From: Goodfellowiella coeruleoviolacea
Lineage (GTDB): Bacteria > Actinomycetota > Actinomycetes > Mycobacteriales > Pseudonocardiaceae
NCBI RefSeq assembly: GCF_024171785.1
Contig: NZ_JAMTCK010000013.1
Coordinates: 21,260 to 85,259, forward strand
DNA length: 64,000 nucleotides
Reading direction: 5' to 3'
Below, in pieces: positions 15,507 through 25,500 of this stretch; positions within the stretch are counted from its first letter, which is position 1, and each line of letters begins with the position of its first letter. The notes below the pieces were generated by a model that was given only the letters and a program-made list of their open reading frames with translations, made no database searches and had not been told where the DNA came from. Position numbers and translations under genes: made by a program.

Positions 15507-15811
15507 TTAGAAACCTCCTGATACGAACACACTAACGAGACCTGAAAGCATGAGCCAGACCAGAGACGCAATAGCCACCCCAGCGAAATCCCCAGTCGAA
15601 TAACGAGAAGAGAATCTCGGAAAGACCAGAACCACAGGGAATATCGCGCCAATCAGCACAAGCACGGCGGAAATAGCTACGGACACAAAAAGGAACGGCT
15701 CGCACCTAACGACTCATACCAGCCATAAGAGCGGGCCGCTAGATAAGCAGCTAGCACCACAAAAACTAGCAGCGATATCAGGAAACATCCCCAACGCGCA
15801 ACCGTTTTCAC
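15507..15811 (-). pseudogene. Frameshifted three-helix membrane gene
   Basis: From GTG 15811 the frame reads VKTVARWGCFLISLLVFVVL with an aromatic stretch, then stops near 15690. In a second frame it continues PFLFVSVAISAVLVLIGAIF and GVAIASLVWLMLSGLVSVFV to TAA at 15507. Together these make a coherent ~100-residue protein with three membrane segments broken by one frameshift. Probable decayed immunity gene. Confidence 0.55.
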
Positions 15812-15840
15812 ACAGAATCACCAAATCCTATCACTCGGGC

Positions 15841-15893
15841 AAGGAGGCGCGCCCTTGGCGAGCACTAGCACACGGCCAAGGGCGCGCCTCCTT
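15841..15893. terminator. 19-bp-arm hairpin at the duplication junction
   Basis: AAGGAGGCGCGCCCTTGGC (15841-15859), 15-nt loop, perfect complement at 15875-15893. It is the strongest stem in the window and lies 40 bp before the duplicated surE end. It could terminate transcripts from cassette B before they enter the orphan module, or mark a recombination site. No equivalent follows the true surE. Confidence 0.7.
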
Positions 15894-15932
15894 CACAGAC
15901 AGCAGATAGGCGAGATCACACCCGCCACGAGA

Positions 15933-16132
15933 TACGGCGCCGTGCAGAGCCGCGTGAACCGCCCCAGCGAAGGCCAACTCGAAGTCGTCACCACCGTGGT
16001 GCAACACGAACTCGAACCGGGCACGGACGCCGCCCTGCTCGGCGAGGGCCACCCCACCATCACCGCCCTGCGCGGTCACCGAAGTCGAAGGCGTCCTCCC
16101 CGACCACACGCCGCTACCGACCGCACCGTGAT
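15933..16132 (+). pseudogene. Second copy of the surE 3' end
   Basis: About 200 bp match 11113-11312 of surE with only a few changes. One is loss of a GC dinucleotide near 16070 that breaks the frame; the end still reads to the equivalent of the surE stop. No start or upstream surE sequence is present. It marks the left edge of a duplicated block that continues, after a non-homologous stretch, into cassette copy B. Confidence 0.95.
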
Positions 16133-16308
16133 CCTCGTTCGCGCCACCGCTCATCACGAAACAGCCAGCGTCTTCCCAGAAACGACCCCACAGCCGCAGA
16201 AAGACCAGTCGTCAACCCGACAACCAGCGCACCGCCGCCAAGAGCGACCTGCCCAAGCCAGGCCACAGCCCCAACAGCAAGCAGCAGAAGCAAGCGGGGG
16301 AACGTCAT
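16114..16308 (-). CDS. 64-residue membrane protein
   Basis: Starts at ATG 16308 with AAGGA eight bases upstream. MTFPRLLLLLAVGAVAWLGQ and GGALVVGLTTGLSAAVGSFL form two hydrophobic segments, followed by a very basic tail (RRWLFRDERWRERGSRCGR). The frame runs into the surE-tail copy on the opposite strand, so its last codons may be fortuitous. Last gene of cassette copy B; function unknown. Confidence 0.45.
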   Translation of the reverse strand: MTFPRLLLLLAVGAVAWLGQVALGGGALVVGLTTGLSAAVGSFLGRRWLFRDERWRERGSRCGR

Positions 16309-16372
16309 CTTCGGAATCCTTCGCCTGGCCGGCATCAGCAACTCCCTCTCGGGTCGGCACCGCGCCGCCAAC

Positions 16373-16924
16373 TCAGGCGGCCAGAAAACGAAACATCTCC
16401 AGCAGTCCCGGGGCCGGAACAACAAGCAGGTAGAGCCACCAGGAGTGGTCACGCGCCTTCACACCGGGAACTCCTGCGCCTTCCGCACCGCCTCGAGCAC
16501 ACTCCAAGGCGCGCCGCAACGCCCGTTCGTGGCGATCTGCCCTACCGGCATACCGCTTCGAGATCAGCGAGACGAAGTACGAGTGATTGAAGAGCCACTC
16601 CACCTTGCCCTGGGTGAGCTCGATGACCACATAACTACCAGAAATGTGAATATCCCGGACGTCCGACCACTCAACACGTCGCGTCTTCCAGTCGCCGACG
16701 ACATCGAGCCCACTGTGGTCCCAGGTGATCTTCGGCCGCAACTGAAACCGCCGGTAGCCCTCCACGAACAACAGCGAGAAGAACATGGTCACGAGCAGTT
16801 CGGGAAGATCAGGAGGGTTGACCCAGAAAGGAACCGACGAACTGAACACAACCATGACCGCGGCCATACCCCACGTGGCAGCGGTGTTGCTGCGCCTGAC
16901 CTGATTGACCACCAACACCCCCAC
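16373..16924 (-). CDS. PH-like membrane protein, cassette copy B
   Basis: 183 residues. Two membrane helices (TWGMAAVMVVFSSSVPFWV; ELLVTMFFSLLFVEGY), then a PH-like beta domain (RPKITWDHSGLDVVGD, RRVEWSDVRDIHISGSYVVIEL), a charged helix (RYAGRADRHERALRRALECARG) and a C-terminal hydrophobic stretch (WWLYLLVVPAPGLLEMF). Bacterial PH-like domains of this type are widespread in small actinobacterial membrane proteins of unknown role. This is the full-length version of the gene truncated in copy A. Confidence 0.7.
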   Translation of the reverse strand: MGVLVVNQVRRSNTAATWGMAAVMVVFSSSVPFWVNPPDLPELLVTMFFSLLFVEGYRRFQLRPKITWDHSGLDVVGDWKTRRVEWSDVRDIHISGSYVVIELTQGKVEWLFNHSYFVSLISKRYAGRADRHERALRRALECARGGAEGAGVPGVKARDHSWWLYLLVVPAPGLLEMFRFLAA

Positions 16925-16989
16925 TGCTGGCTTCGACTCTCTCGCCGCTCAATCGCATCCACCATCTGTGGTGTTACCGGCCCCTGACT

Positions 16990-17178
16990 ACCGTTGACCG
17001 CTTGTCTTCCTGTTCTTCTTGATCTCGACCACCACGCCAGCCACAACAACAATGAGCTGACAACGAACATGATGACCAGCCAGAACATCGGTTCGCCACG
17101 AGCCAGGCCCAGAGTAACCCCCAGCGAGACCATCGACATAGCTGACGAAACGATCAGAAGCCACGACGCAGCCTTCAA
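16990..17178 (-). pseudogene. Frameshifted two-helix membrane gene, cassette copy B
   Basis: Same gene as 12054-12245. The TTG start at 17178, RBS and both helices are preserved up to VVSSLL. A single base present in copy A (CCACGAACAAC there, CCACAACAAC here, near 17042) is missing, so the natural KK-NRKT tail is out of frame and the frame runs on into the PH gene. It may be a real loss or a base-calling error; the two copies let one judge. Confidence 0.65.
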
Positions 17179-17237
17179 TTTCCCTCCCCTAACCCTCGTT
17201 CGCTCGACACACCTCAACTACACCATGTCACGGCACA

Positions 17238-17777
17238 TCAATCGCAAGAAACGCCCTCCCGGTTGAAACGAAACTCAAGGAAGAAATCAGGCTTCTGCTC
17301 CACCCCGCGAGGAACGTTTCCGCCAACTCCGTAAGTGAATGAAACTTCGAGCGTCACCCCAGGCTCACCTGGGTTTTCGAAGCAGCGACGAGATATGTCA
17401 AAACCGGACTGGCCAGCCTGGACAGGACCTGAGGAGTGTTGCCCAGCCAATCGCCATCCAGCGCTTGGTAATCTCTCCTCGTAGTAGGCACTCACCGCCT
17501 CCTCAGCACCATTCGACCAACCAGGCCGCCCAATCATTCCAATACTGTCCTCGTCTTCACAGGGTTTCTTCACGTAAATCTCGCCCAACTGGACAGATGG
17601 CGCTGTCAAACTGAGCAGCTCGCTCGCCTGCAACCTCTGCGCAGTCACCTCCTCCCGCGGATCGCACTCGCGGAACACGCCAGACTCCGGAAACTTCGGC
17701 AAACGCGCAGATCCACACGCCGCCATGGTTCCTGCGACCACGACCGCGAGCACCATCGGCGATATCTTGTAACGCAT
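17238..17777 (-). CDS. Lipoprotein, cassette copy B (intact)
   Basis: 179 residues from ATG 17777 with GGAGGG upstream. A short signal peptide MRYKISPMVLAVVVAGTMAAC ends in a lipobox with Cys 21 as the lipidated residue. The mature part has FRECDPREE and VKKPCEDEDS cysteines, a WSNGAEEAVSAYYEERLPSAGWRL segment and an FDISRRCFE...FTYGVGG beta-rich end. I do not know a family. An outward-facing lipoprotein within a toxin-immunity cassette could act against incoming toxin at the cell surface; this is inference from position. Confidence 0.75.
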   Translation of the reverse strand: MRYKISPMVLAVVVAGTMAACGSARLPKFPESGVFRECDPREEVTAQRLQASELLSLTAPSVQLGEIYVKKPCEDEDSIGMIGRPGWSNGAEEAVSAYYEERLPSAGWRLAGQHSSGPVQAGQSGFDISRRCFENPGEPGVTLEVSFTYGVGGNVPRGVEQKPDFFLEFRFNREGVSCD

Positions 17778-17822
17778 AGCTAGACCCTCCGCCTGTGGAG
17801 ACAACAAGGCACAGGTACTCGC

Positions 17823-18089
17823 CTACTGGCCTGACTCAGCATTCCGCTTCCTCCCGACTCGTACCAGCCTCACCAAAATCGCGACAAAGAACACGCCCAT
17901 TCCGACCCATTGCAGCCAGATACTCACGTCAGAAAAACTGCCCAACCACACGAGCACCAAGCCAAGGCTTGCCGACAACCGAACGACGATGAAAGGAAGT
18001 GACCCAGGCAGATAGTCGTCAAGTAGCGAGCACGCCAGCCGGAAATCCAAGAAGACCACCGCTCTCAGCACGGTAGCCCTGGGGAACAA
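17823..18089 (-). CDS. 88-residue membrane protein, cassette copy B
   Basis: TTG start at 18089 preceded by AGGGAG. Three hydrophobic stretches: VLRAVVFLDFRLACSLL, FIVVRLSASLGLVLVWLGS and WLQWVGMGVFFVAILVRLV, then a basic tail. Copy A of this gene (12595-13125) is split by an insertion and a nonsense codon. Function unknown; 26 nt separate it from the next gene upstream. Confidence 0.6.
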   Translation of the reverse strand: MFPRATVLRAVVFLDFRLACSLLDDYLPGSLPFIVVRLSASLGLVLVWLGSFSDVSIWLQWVGMGVFFVAILVRLVRVGRKRNAESGQ

Positions 18090-18115
18090 GCCGACTCCCT
18101 ACGCAGCCACAGGAT

Positions 18116-18430
18116 TCAGTCGGAGTCATCTTGCTCGCTTACCTGGTCAACCCGATTCAGCTCACGTCGCCAACGCCTGTCCCAGTACGACGCAACGCCA
18201 AAACACAGGGAATACAGGGCTACAGTAAGCACGACCAGCACCGGACGTGGAAGGAGACGATACACAAAAACCGGAATGTACCCCAGGCAGAGGACGGCTA
18301 ACGCGAGATATGTCAGCTTCTCAGCCCTGCTTCTCGGACGCCAGAAGACATACTTCCAACTGAACACGCAGTACGGGTACTTCTTGGGTGCGAGCACGGC
18401 CCCATTCTTCCATACCTTCAGAACCTCCAA
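18116..18430 (-). CDS. 104-residue membrane protein, cassette copy B
   Basis: First gene of cassette B. An N-terminal amphipathic region (EVLKVWKNGAVLAPKKYPYC) is followed by YVFWRPRSRAEKLTYLALAVL, two membrane helices (LALAVLCLGYIPVFVYRLL; PVLVVLTVALYSLCFGVA) and a charged tail ending SEQDDSD. Partner of 13131-13388. A GGACCG...CGGTCC hairpin lies just upstream at about 18450-18470, so the cassette may be transcribed independently of the immunity gene. Confidence 0.6.
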   Translation of the reverse strand: MEVLKVWKNGAVLAPKKYPYCVFSWKYVFWRPRSRAEKLTYLALAVLCLGYIPVFVYRLLPRPVLVVLTVALYSLCFGVASYWDRRWRRELNRVDQVSEQDDSD

Positions 18431-18681
18431 AATACCCGGCGCGGTTCAGATTGCGGGACCGCTCTAGTCGGTCCGATTCAAGCTTTCAACATTGCACTCT
18501 AACTACCCGCAACCGCTCCAAAACCAAAAAATCTGACATAGAATCATTGTGGGACCACCTGGACTCACCCGGACTACAATCATCCCAAGGTTAGCCCAGG
18601 CGGCCCTCCAACCAGTTATGTCAATATTGCCAGTAACATACCTACCAGGGCGTCACAGTGGAGCGGGTTCCAACTGGGCGA

Positions 18682-19518
18682 TCACGATGATTTCTCATGT
18701 TGGATGGCCGAAAGAGTCAGCCAGTAGACCGGCCCTGAACGGCCCGCATCTATGACTTCGCAGGACAGCTTCCAGATTGACCAGCGCTCAAGCAGCTTCA
18801 GGCGCCGCAGAGCCTGATTGAAGGTAAGATCTTCGCCATTAACTCTAATTTGACCCCAACTTCTCTTTGTTTCAGTAGGAGCCTTAGCTCCTATCCTCAC
18901 CAAAGAATCGACATGTGCTGCACGTGCGCGCACAGATCTGGGGATAACCGCAGAAAGCGACTCTGCATCTATGCGCCAAGTACTGACCGAATCATGATCG
19001 GGAACGGATTTAATTGTCGATGCAAACTCACCCTGCAGGCTTGCCATTCTCTTCGCCAGCCTTGGTTTGGCCAGTAGATAAGAACCACTTCCAGGCACGA
19101 GAGGACGGATCACCTCACCTGACATTCCGTAGAGCGGATTGCCTAGCTTTGAACGAGCCCCAATCTCATCGAGCGCCTGCAGGCTTCGCACATAAATCCA
19201 TTCGAGGACGGTGCGCGGCGAAGGCTCCTCAGCTATCTTGTCAGGAACCGCAACAACACATAGATAAGCCTCGGGTTCAATGGACACATAAAGATCGTCA
19301 TCGGATGCGCAAAACTCGATGATGACGTCGCGCTTACCGTAACTCTCCCCCAGCCAGGCACGTAGATCTACGGTTGCATTTAGCGCACTCGCGGCCACAT
19401 CTAGAAGCGGCCTCGCGAGAGAACTTTCCCCAATTTCAGCCCACCAGGGAACTGATTTTACAGCACCATCGCGCGCTTCACTATATGCAGTCAGATATAC
19501 CGCGCTACCCGGACTCAC
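18682..19518 (-). CDS. Candidate immunity protein of the Rhs toxin
   Basis: 278 residues from GTG 19518, whose GTGA overlaps the toxin stop TGA by three bases, with GGAAGAG upstream: tight translational coupling to the toxin. Recognisable stretches: AVYLTAYSEARDG, SVPWWAEIGESS, RDVIIEFCASDDDLYVSI, and a C-terminal QALRRLKLLERWSIWKLSCEV. I do not recognise the family. Position directly after the toxin tip, coupling and low-GC character fit a cognate immunity protein; 278 residues is large for one but within the known range. Confidence 0.6.
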   Translation of the reverse strand: MSPGSAVYLTAYSEARDGAVKSVPWWAEIGESSLARPLLDVAASALNATVDLRAWLGESYGKRDVIIEFCASDDDLYVSIEPEAYLCVVAVPDKIAEEPSPRTVLEWIYVRSLQALDEIGARSKLGNPLYGMSGEVIRPLVPGSGSYLLAKPRLAKRMASLQGEFASTIKSVPDHDSVSTWRIDAESLSAVIPRSVRARAAHVDSLVRIGAKAPTETKRSWGQIRVNGEDLTFNQALRRLKLLERWSIWKLSCEVIDAGRSGPVYWLTLSAIQHEKSS

Positions 19519-22500
19519 CGGCAACTCTTCCGCTGACCGGGCGGGCAAACTCCGTGAACCCTCTTATAGTCCATAATTCGAGTATTCTCCCACAACCTAG
19601 CTTGCCACCTGGTTGGAAAGGGTCCATACTTCTTGTATTTACAGGGTGACTTCATCACCTTTTGACATTTAGCCAGTTGACTCTTAGGGCGCGCATCAGG
19701 AACCGCGCCCGAAGTGATCCCATACTTGTAGGTATTACCTTTTGCATCATAAATTCGATAACCATACGACTTTCCCTTGAAGCTAAGGCTACGGCGATTT
19801 TTCACCTGCCAGGCCCCCGGCCGCGGAATCGCATGGCTCTGCGCGGCTCTAGCCACGGGTATTGCAATAATCGCAAGCCCGACAGCAGCTCCAATTACAG
19901 CGCCAGCCGGTCCGAATATGCTACCGATACCTGCACCGACAGCTGGATTACGACCATCCAGATCTGTTTCATTAGCGGGGTCGCCGTTGACGTAGTCGTA
20001 GTCGTTGGCGGAGCCGCCTTCGACCGGATCAACAGACAGGAAACGCCCCAGGAGTGGGCTGTAGGGGCGGGCGCCCATCTGGACCAGGGACAACGCTCCG
20101 GCGTGCTCGTAGGGGCGTTGGTGTTGGCCCAGCCAGCCGTAGTCGAGCTGGCCGGTCTGGTTGTCCGGCACCGCGTCCGGGTCAACCGAACCGTCAGCCT
20201 TCAACGGCTCGCCGAACGGGGTGTAGGTGCGCAGCTCGCCCACCTGCACCCCCGACTCATCCGTGCTCACGCAGATATCGCCGCGAACCGTGGGGTGATC
20301 GTACTGCTGGACGACCTTGCCGTCCTTGATCGTCCCCGTCCACAACACCCCACCAGGCAACGGAATCGACCGCGAGATCACTTGCTTGTTGTCGGCCAGC
20401 ACCAGGTCGGCCGAGTCGCCGCTCGCGCTGTACGAGTACCGCACCACCGGCGCCGCCGAATCACCCTGCGCCGCGGTGCGACCAATAATGCGATCGGTGG
20501 CGTCACGGATGTAGGACACGTCAGCCGCGTCCTCCGGCTTGGTGCCGACAGACCGCGCGGTGAGGTTGCGGTCAGCGCCGTCCCAACCCAGGTAGGTGGT
20601 GGCACCGTTGACGGTGAACTCCGTCGTGTTGCCGCGATCGTCGTACTTGATGCCGGTCACGGCGTTCGCCCCGGTCGTGGCCAGGATGCGATCGGCCGCG
20701 TCGTAGCAGTAGCCGGTCTCGGCGGTACCGGACGCGGTGGCGTCAACCAGGCGCATCCGGTTGGTGTTCGCGCCCGCGTTGGCCTGGGTGCCGGTGGGGC
20801 ACTGAGCAGATGCCGCCGAGGTGAAGTCGTAGGTGTAGTGGTGCCCCGGCACCCACGCCTCGGTCAGCCGGCCCACCGCGTCGTAGACGTAGTTCGGCGC
20901 GCCCGGCCGAGCGTCCACGCCGGCGAGCGACTCGTCCACGATCGTGCCGGACCGGGACCGGCCCACCGCAGACACCACCTGGGAGCCGTCCGGCTTCTTC
21001 CACGTCAGCGACGTGGTTCGGCCGGCCTTGTCCTTGCCGATCGACGCGAGTGACGTGCCGTTGCCGTAGGTCACCGACGCCAGTTCACCGGCCGCGTCGT
21101 AGGACGGCGTGGCCAGCACGGCGGTGTTGAACTTGGTCTCCAACACCCGCCCGGCGTCGTCGTACCGGTACTCGGTGGTTTCCAGGGTGTCCACCGCGTG
21201 GGGTGGCTGCACGGTCTCCCGCTCGACCCGGCCGGCCAGGTCGTAGAAGGTCTCGGACCGGGTGCCGAGCGCGTCGGTGTAGGCCACGGTCCGGCCGAGC
21301 AGGTCCACCTTGGTGGTGACCGTGCCGGAGGTGTCGCTCACCGACGTGGTCAGCGGGTCGCCGCCGACCTTGTAGTCGGTGGTGACGGTGCGCTTGCCCG
21401 CGGCCGAGGTCTCCGGGTAGGTCGTCTCGACCACCCGGTCACGGCTGTCGTAGCGGGTGCACACCCACGCCCCGTTGATCGACTCGGCGACAACTCGACC
21501 GGAGGCGTCGTAGACCCGCTCCTCCACGCGGGCGTTGCCCGAGGCCGGGTTCGGCGCCGTGGTGGTCTTGGCCAGGCCGCCCTGGTTGGCCGGGTCGGAC
21601 TCGGCCGTGCACGGGTTGTCCCGTGCCTCGGTGTCGCCGTAGTGGGCGTAGGTGGTGCGCGCGCCGGTCGGCAGGGTCTTGCCGGTCTGGCGCAGGTACC
21701 CGCTGCCCGGGGTCTCCACACTGGTCGTGCCGGTGAGGGCCAGACCGTTCGGGTCGGCGATCGTGGCCGTGGCCAGGCCGTACACCGGGTCGAGGCCGTT
21801 GTCGGTGTAGCGGGTCCGGGTGACCTTGTTGGGCACGCCGTCGGACTCGTCCTCGGTGGTGGACGTGGTCAGGCCGTAGCGCGGCTTGAGCTGCGACCCT
21901 GGCACGGCCTCCTGCGCACCGGACGGTGTGGTCCAGTGCAGTTCGAGTTGGGCCAGTGACACGCTGTCGTAGAAGTCCACGCGGATGCGCTTGATCGCGC
22001 CGGCCGCGTCACTGTTGACCTTGCCCTCCCGCCAGGTGGGCGCGACATCGCGCCAGTCATCGATGACGCCGCGATCGTCGACCCACACCCGCACGCCGTC
22101 GTCGGCGAGCACCCGCAGGGTGTACTCGCCGGCCTGCGGGAAGACGATCTCGCCGGTCAGGCGCAGCGAGAAGCCGTCCGCGGGCACGCCGGTCGTCGGC
22201 GATCCCTCGCCCCAGTTGCGGACCAGGCTGCCGTCGGCCGTGCCCACACCGGTGGCGTAGACCACGGGCGCGCCGGACAGGTCCTTGTTCGCGTAGTAGG
22301 TGGCGGCCAGACCGTTGATGCCCTCGTCGTACCCGGTGTGGTTGTGGTCCACAGTGGACGCGCACGCCGCGGTCGGGGTCAGGCCGGCGAAGCACGACTC
22401 GGGCGCCGGGCCGTAGGTGTCGGTCTGCCGGTCGGCGTGGTCGTAGATCGTCGTGGTCTTGCGGCCGGCCGCGTCGATGGTCGCGACGACCTGGTCCTTG

Positions 22501-25500
22501 ACGTTCCACTCCTGCCGGGTGGTCTTGCCGGTGGCGTCCGTGTCGGTCAGCTGCCGGTACGCCTCGTCAAAGGTGACCTTGCGGCTGAACCCGGTCGCGG
22601 GCGCCAGGCCGGCGGTGTCCACCTGGGTCTCGCCGGTGCCCACGTACCGGTAGGAGTGCGCGGGCCGAGGCTGACCGATCGCCGGGGCCGGTGAGGTCAC
22701 CGAGGTGGCCTTGGGTTTGCCCGACGAGGTGTCGTAGCTGATCGCGGTGAGCACTTCGGCGATGTTGTTGCGGCCAGCCAGGTCCACCGCCACCCAGTCG
22801 TTGACCAGCGAGTCGCGCACCCGGTCGAGTTGGCCGCCGGCGTTGTAGCCGAAGTCGGTGTTCTCGCTGCCCGGGTCCTCGACCCGGCACAGGGTGCCGC
22901 CGCAGTACCAGATCCGGGTTTCGGTGTTGTCCCAGTAGCTGATCCGGCACAGCATCTGGGTGGGCGGCAGTTCGTCGGCGCCGTCCGGCCGGCTCACCCC
23001 GCCGTAGCAGTCGTCCCCGGGCCGGTTGTAGTGCAGCACGTGGGACCGCCCGGACACCGGGTCCTTGATCTCCTTGAGCCGGGTGGGCGCGCCGTCGTAG
23101 ATGTTCTGCAACGCGGCGGGTTTGCGGGAGTCGGCAACGGAGTTCTGCGACTCCAGCTTGCCGTCCGAGCGGAACACGAACACCTCGCCGCCGTCGGCCA
23201 GGTTCACCCGCCCGGAGTTGTCCAGCGACAGCACACCGTCCTCGCCGGTCGGCGGCGTGTAGCCACCATTGCTCGCCTTGGTCCAGGTGTGCTTGGCGCC
23301 GGACGCGTCGGTCAGCACCACGGTCTGGTCGGTGACCTGCGCGGACACATAGCTGCCGCCCTGACCGTCCAAATCGGCCGACAGGGTCCAGCCCTGCGGC
23401 AGCGCCGGCAGGTCCTCGCTGTACAGCCAGTCCGAGCGGACGATCTGCTGCGGCACGGTGGTGTCGTCGGTGGTCTTGACGAACAGCCGCAGCCGCGCGT
23501 CACCCACGATCTCGGCGAGTTCGACCTTGATCGGCACCCGCTGGCCCTTGGTCAGCGCCACGCCGGTGGCCTGGGTCCAGTTGACGTCGCTGACGCCCTC
23601 GCCGAGGTAGACCTGGTTGTTGTTGATCCACACCGTGGTCTTGTCGTCGTGCACGCCGGCGAACAGGTAGGTGCCGGTCTCCGGGGCCTGGAAGTAGCCG
23701 CTCCAGCGCACCACGAAGTAGTCCGCGGGCAGGGCCGGGGCGAACGGCGACTCGGTGCCCCAGTCCACGTTCACCTGTGGCTCGGTGCGCACCAGCGTCG
23801 GCTCGTTGCCGTCGTCGATGGCCCCGTTGTGGTTGAGGTCGTTGTAGTAGGACGCGCGCAGACCCTTGGCGTCGGTCTGCTGGGAGTTGTAGGAGAAGCT
23901 GAGCCCGGCGCTGCCGCCGACCGTGGTGAACGACGGCGAGGACACCGACGTGGACACGTTGCCGTTGGCCAGGTTCACCGTCACCGGGCCGACCGAGTCG
24001 GTGGGCGAGGGGCCGTGGTCCCCGATCCGCTGGTCGATCTTGAAGTGGCCGACCCACGGCGGTGTGGTGGTGGTCAGGTTCGCCACGGTGGTGGCCTGCC
24101 AGGTGTAGGCCACGCCGTCCTGCAACACCCCGGAGGGAACCGTCCATTCCGGACGATCCAGGCAGCCGGACTCGACCACCACACCGGTCTTGGCGTCGGA
24201 TCCGGTGGCCACCCGGAAGCAGTACCGCACGGATTCGCCGTCGCCGTCGGAAACCGCGCCCACCCGCAGGGTGGGAGTTGTGGTGGTCAGGGTCGAGTTG
24301 TCGGCCGGCTCGGTCAGTGGCGCGGCACCCGGGGCCGAACCGACGTCAACCAGCAGGGTGGCGTCCAGGTGCTTGTAGGTCCACACCCCGGGCTGTTCGG
24401 TGCCGACGAGCATGAACCACGCGTCCGGGTCGCGCCGGTCCACTAGGTAGCGGATGAACCCGGTCAGGCTTTCCCCGGTGAACTGGCCGGTGTCACCGAC
24501 GTAGGTGGACGCGGCGTGGCCGCCGATGCCGTTGAAGTCGAGTGACGAGGCGTGGTAGAGGTCCGTCATCCAGGACTTGACCGATCCGGTGGTGCCGCCC
24601 ACCCTGGTCAGGTCGAGGCGGGAACCCACCACGGTCTTGCCGAACAGCGGCGAGTAGTCCACTTTGAACGCCGACCGGAAGTAGGTGTCACCAGCCGCCT
24701 GGCTGTTGCCGATGCGCAGGCCGCAGTTGTGGCAGGTGTAGCCGTCCGACCGGTACGCGTAGGAGTCGACGACGCCGAACGACATGGTCGGGTCCACGTA
24801 CACCGGGAACTTGCGTTCCGGAGCCCGCAACCAGTTCTCGTCCACGGACACGGTCAGCGTCCACTGGCCGTTGGCGTTGTCGAGGGTGTAGGTGCCGCCG
24901 GTCATGGCGGGCGCGCGGTCGTCGGACCCGGACGAGTCCCAGGTCTCGATCGGCGGCAGGGTCACCTTGGCCACCCCGGCCGCGTCCTTGAGCAGCACAC
25001 CGCCGGAGCCGTCCAACTCCGGGGTCAGGCCCTCGGTGTTGAGGCGGAAGCGCCAGGACGACCGGCCGGCGGCGGGCTGCCGCTTGACCACGATCGTCTC
25101 CTTGACGGCGCTCGCCGTGACCTCGTACTCCAGGTCGGTGTCCGGCTGCACGTCGGTGAACGTCGCCTCGTCACCATCCACTGTGGCGGGACGGTCGGCG
25201 GCCTGTTCCATGGCCAGGGACGCCTTGCCGCCGTCCACCTCAACGGCGAGCACGGCCGGGTCGTTGGCCTTGGCCGCCACCGACGGGTTGAGCACGTGCC
25301 GCTTGGCCCGCACCCGACTTGACGAGTCCTGCTTGGCCAGGGTGGTGTCGACCGGCTGCCAGTTGCCGGTCTCGTCCTTGACGTTGAGCGGTGCGGACGA
25401 CTGCCGCAGGGTCCGGCTGCCGTCCGGGTTCTCCCACTCCTCCACGAACATCGACCGGCTCACCACGTGCGACCGCTCGGGGTCGAAACGGGAACCGGCG

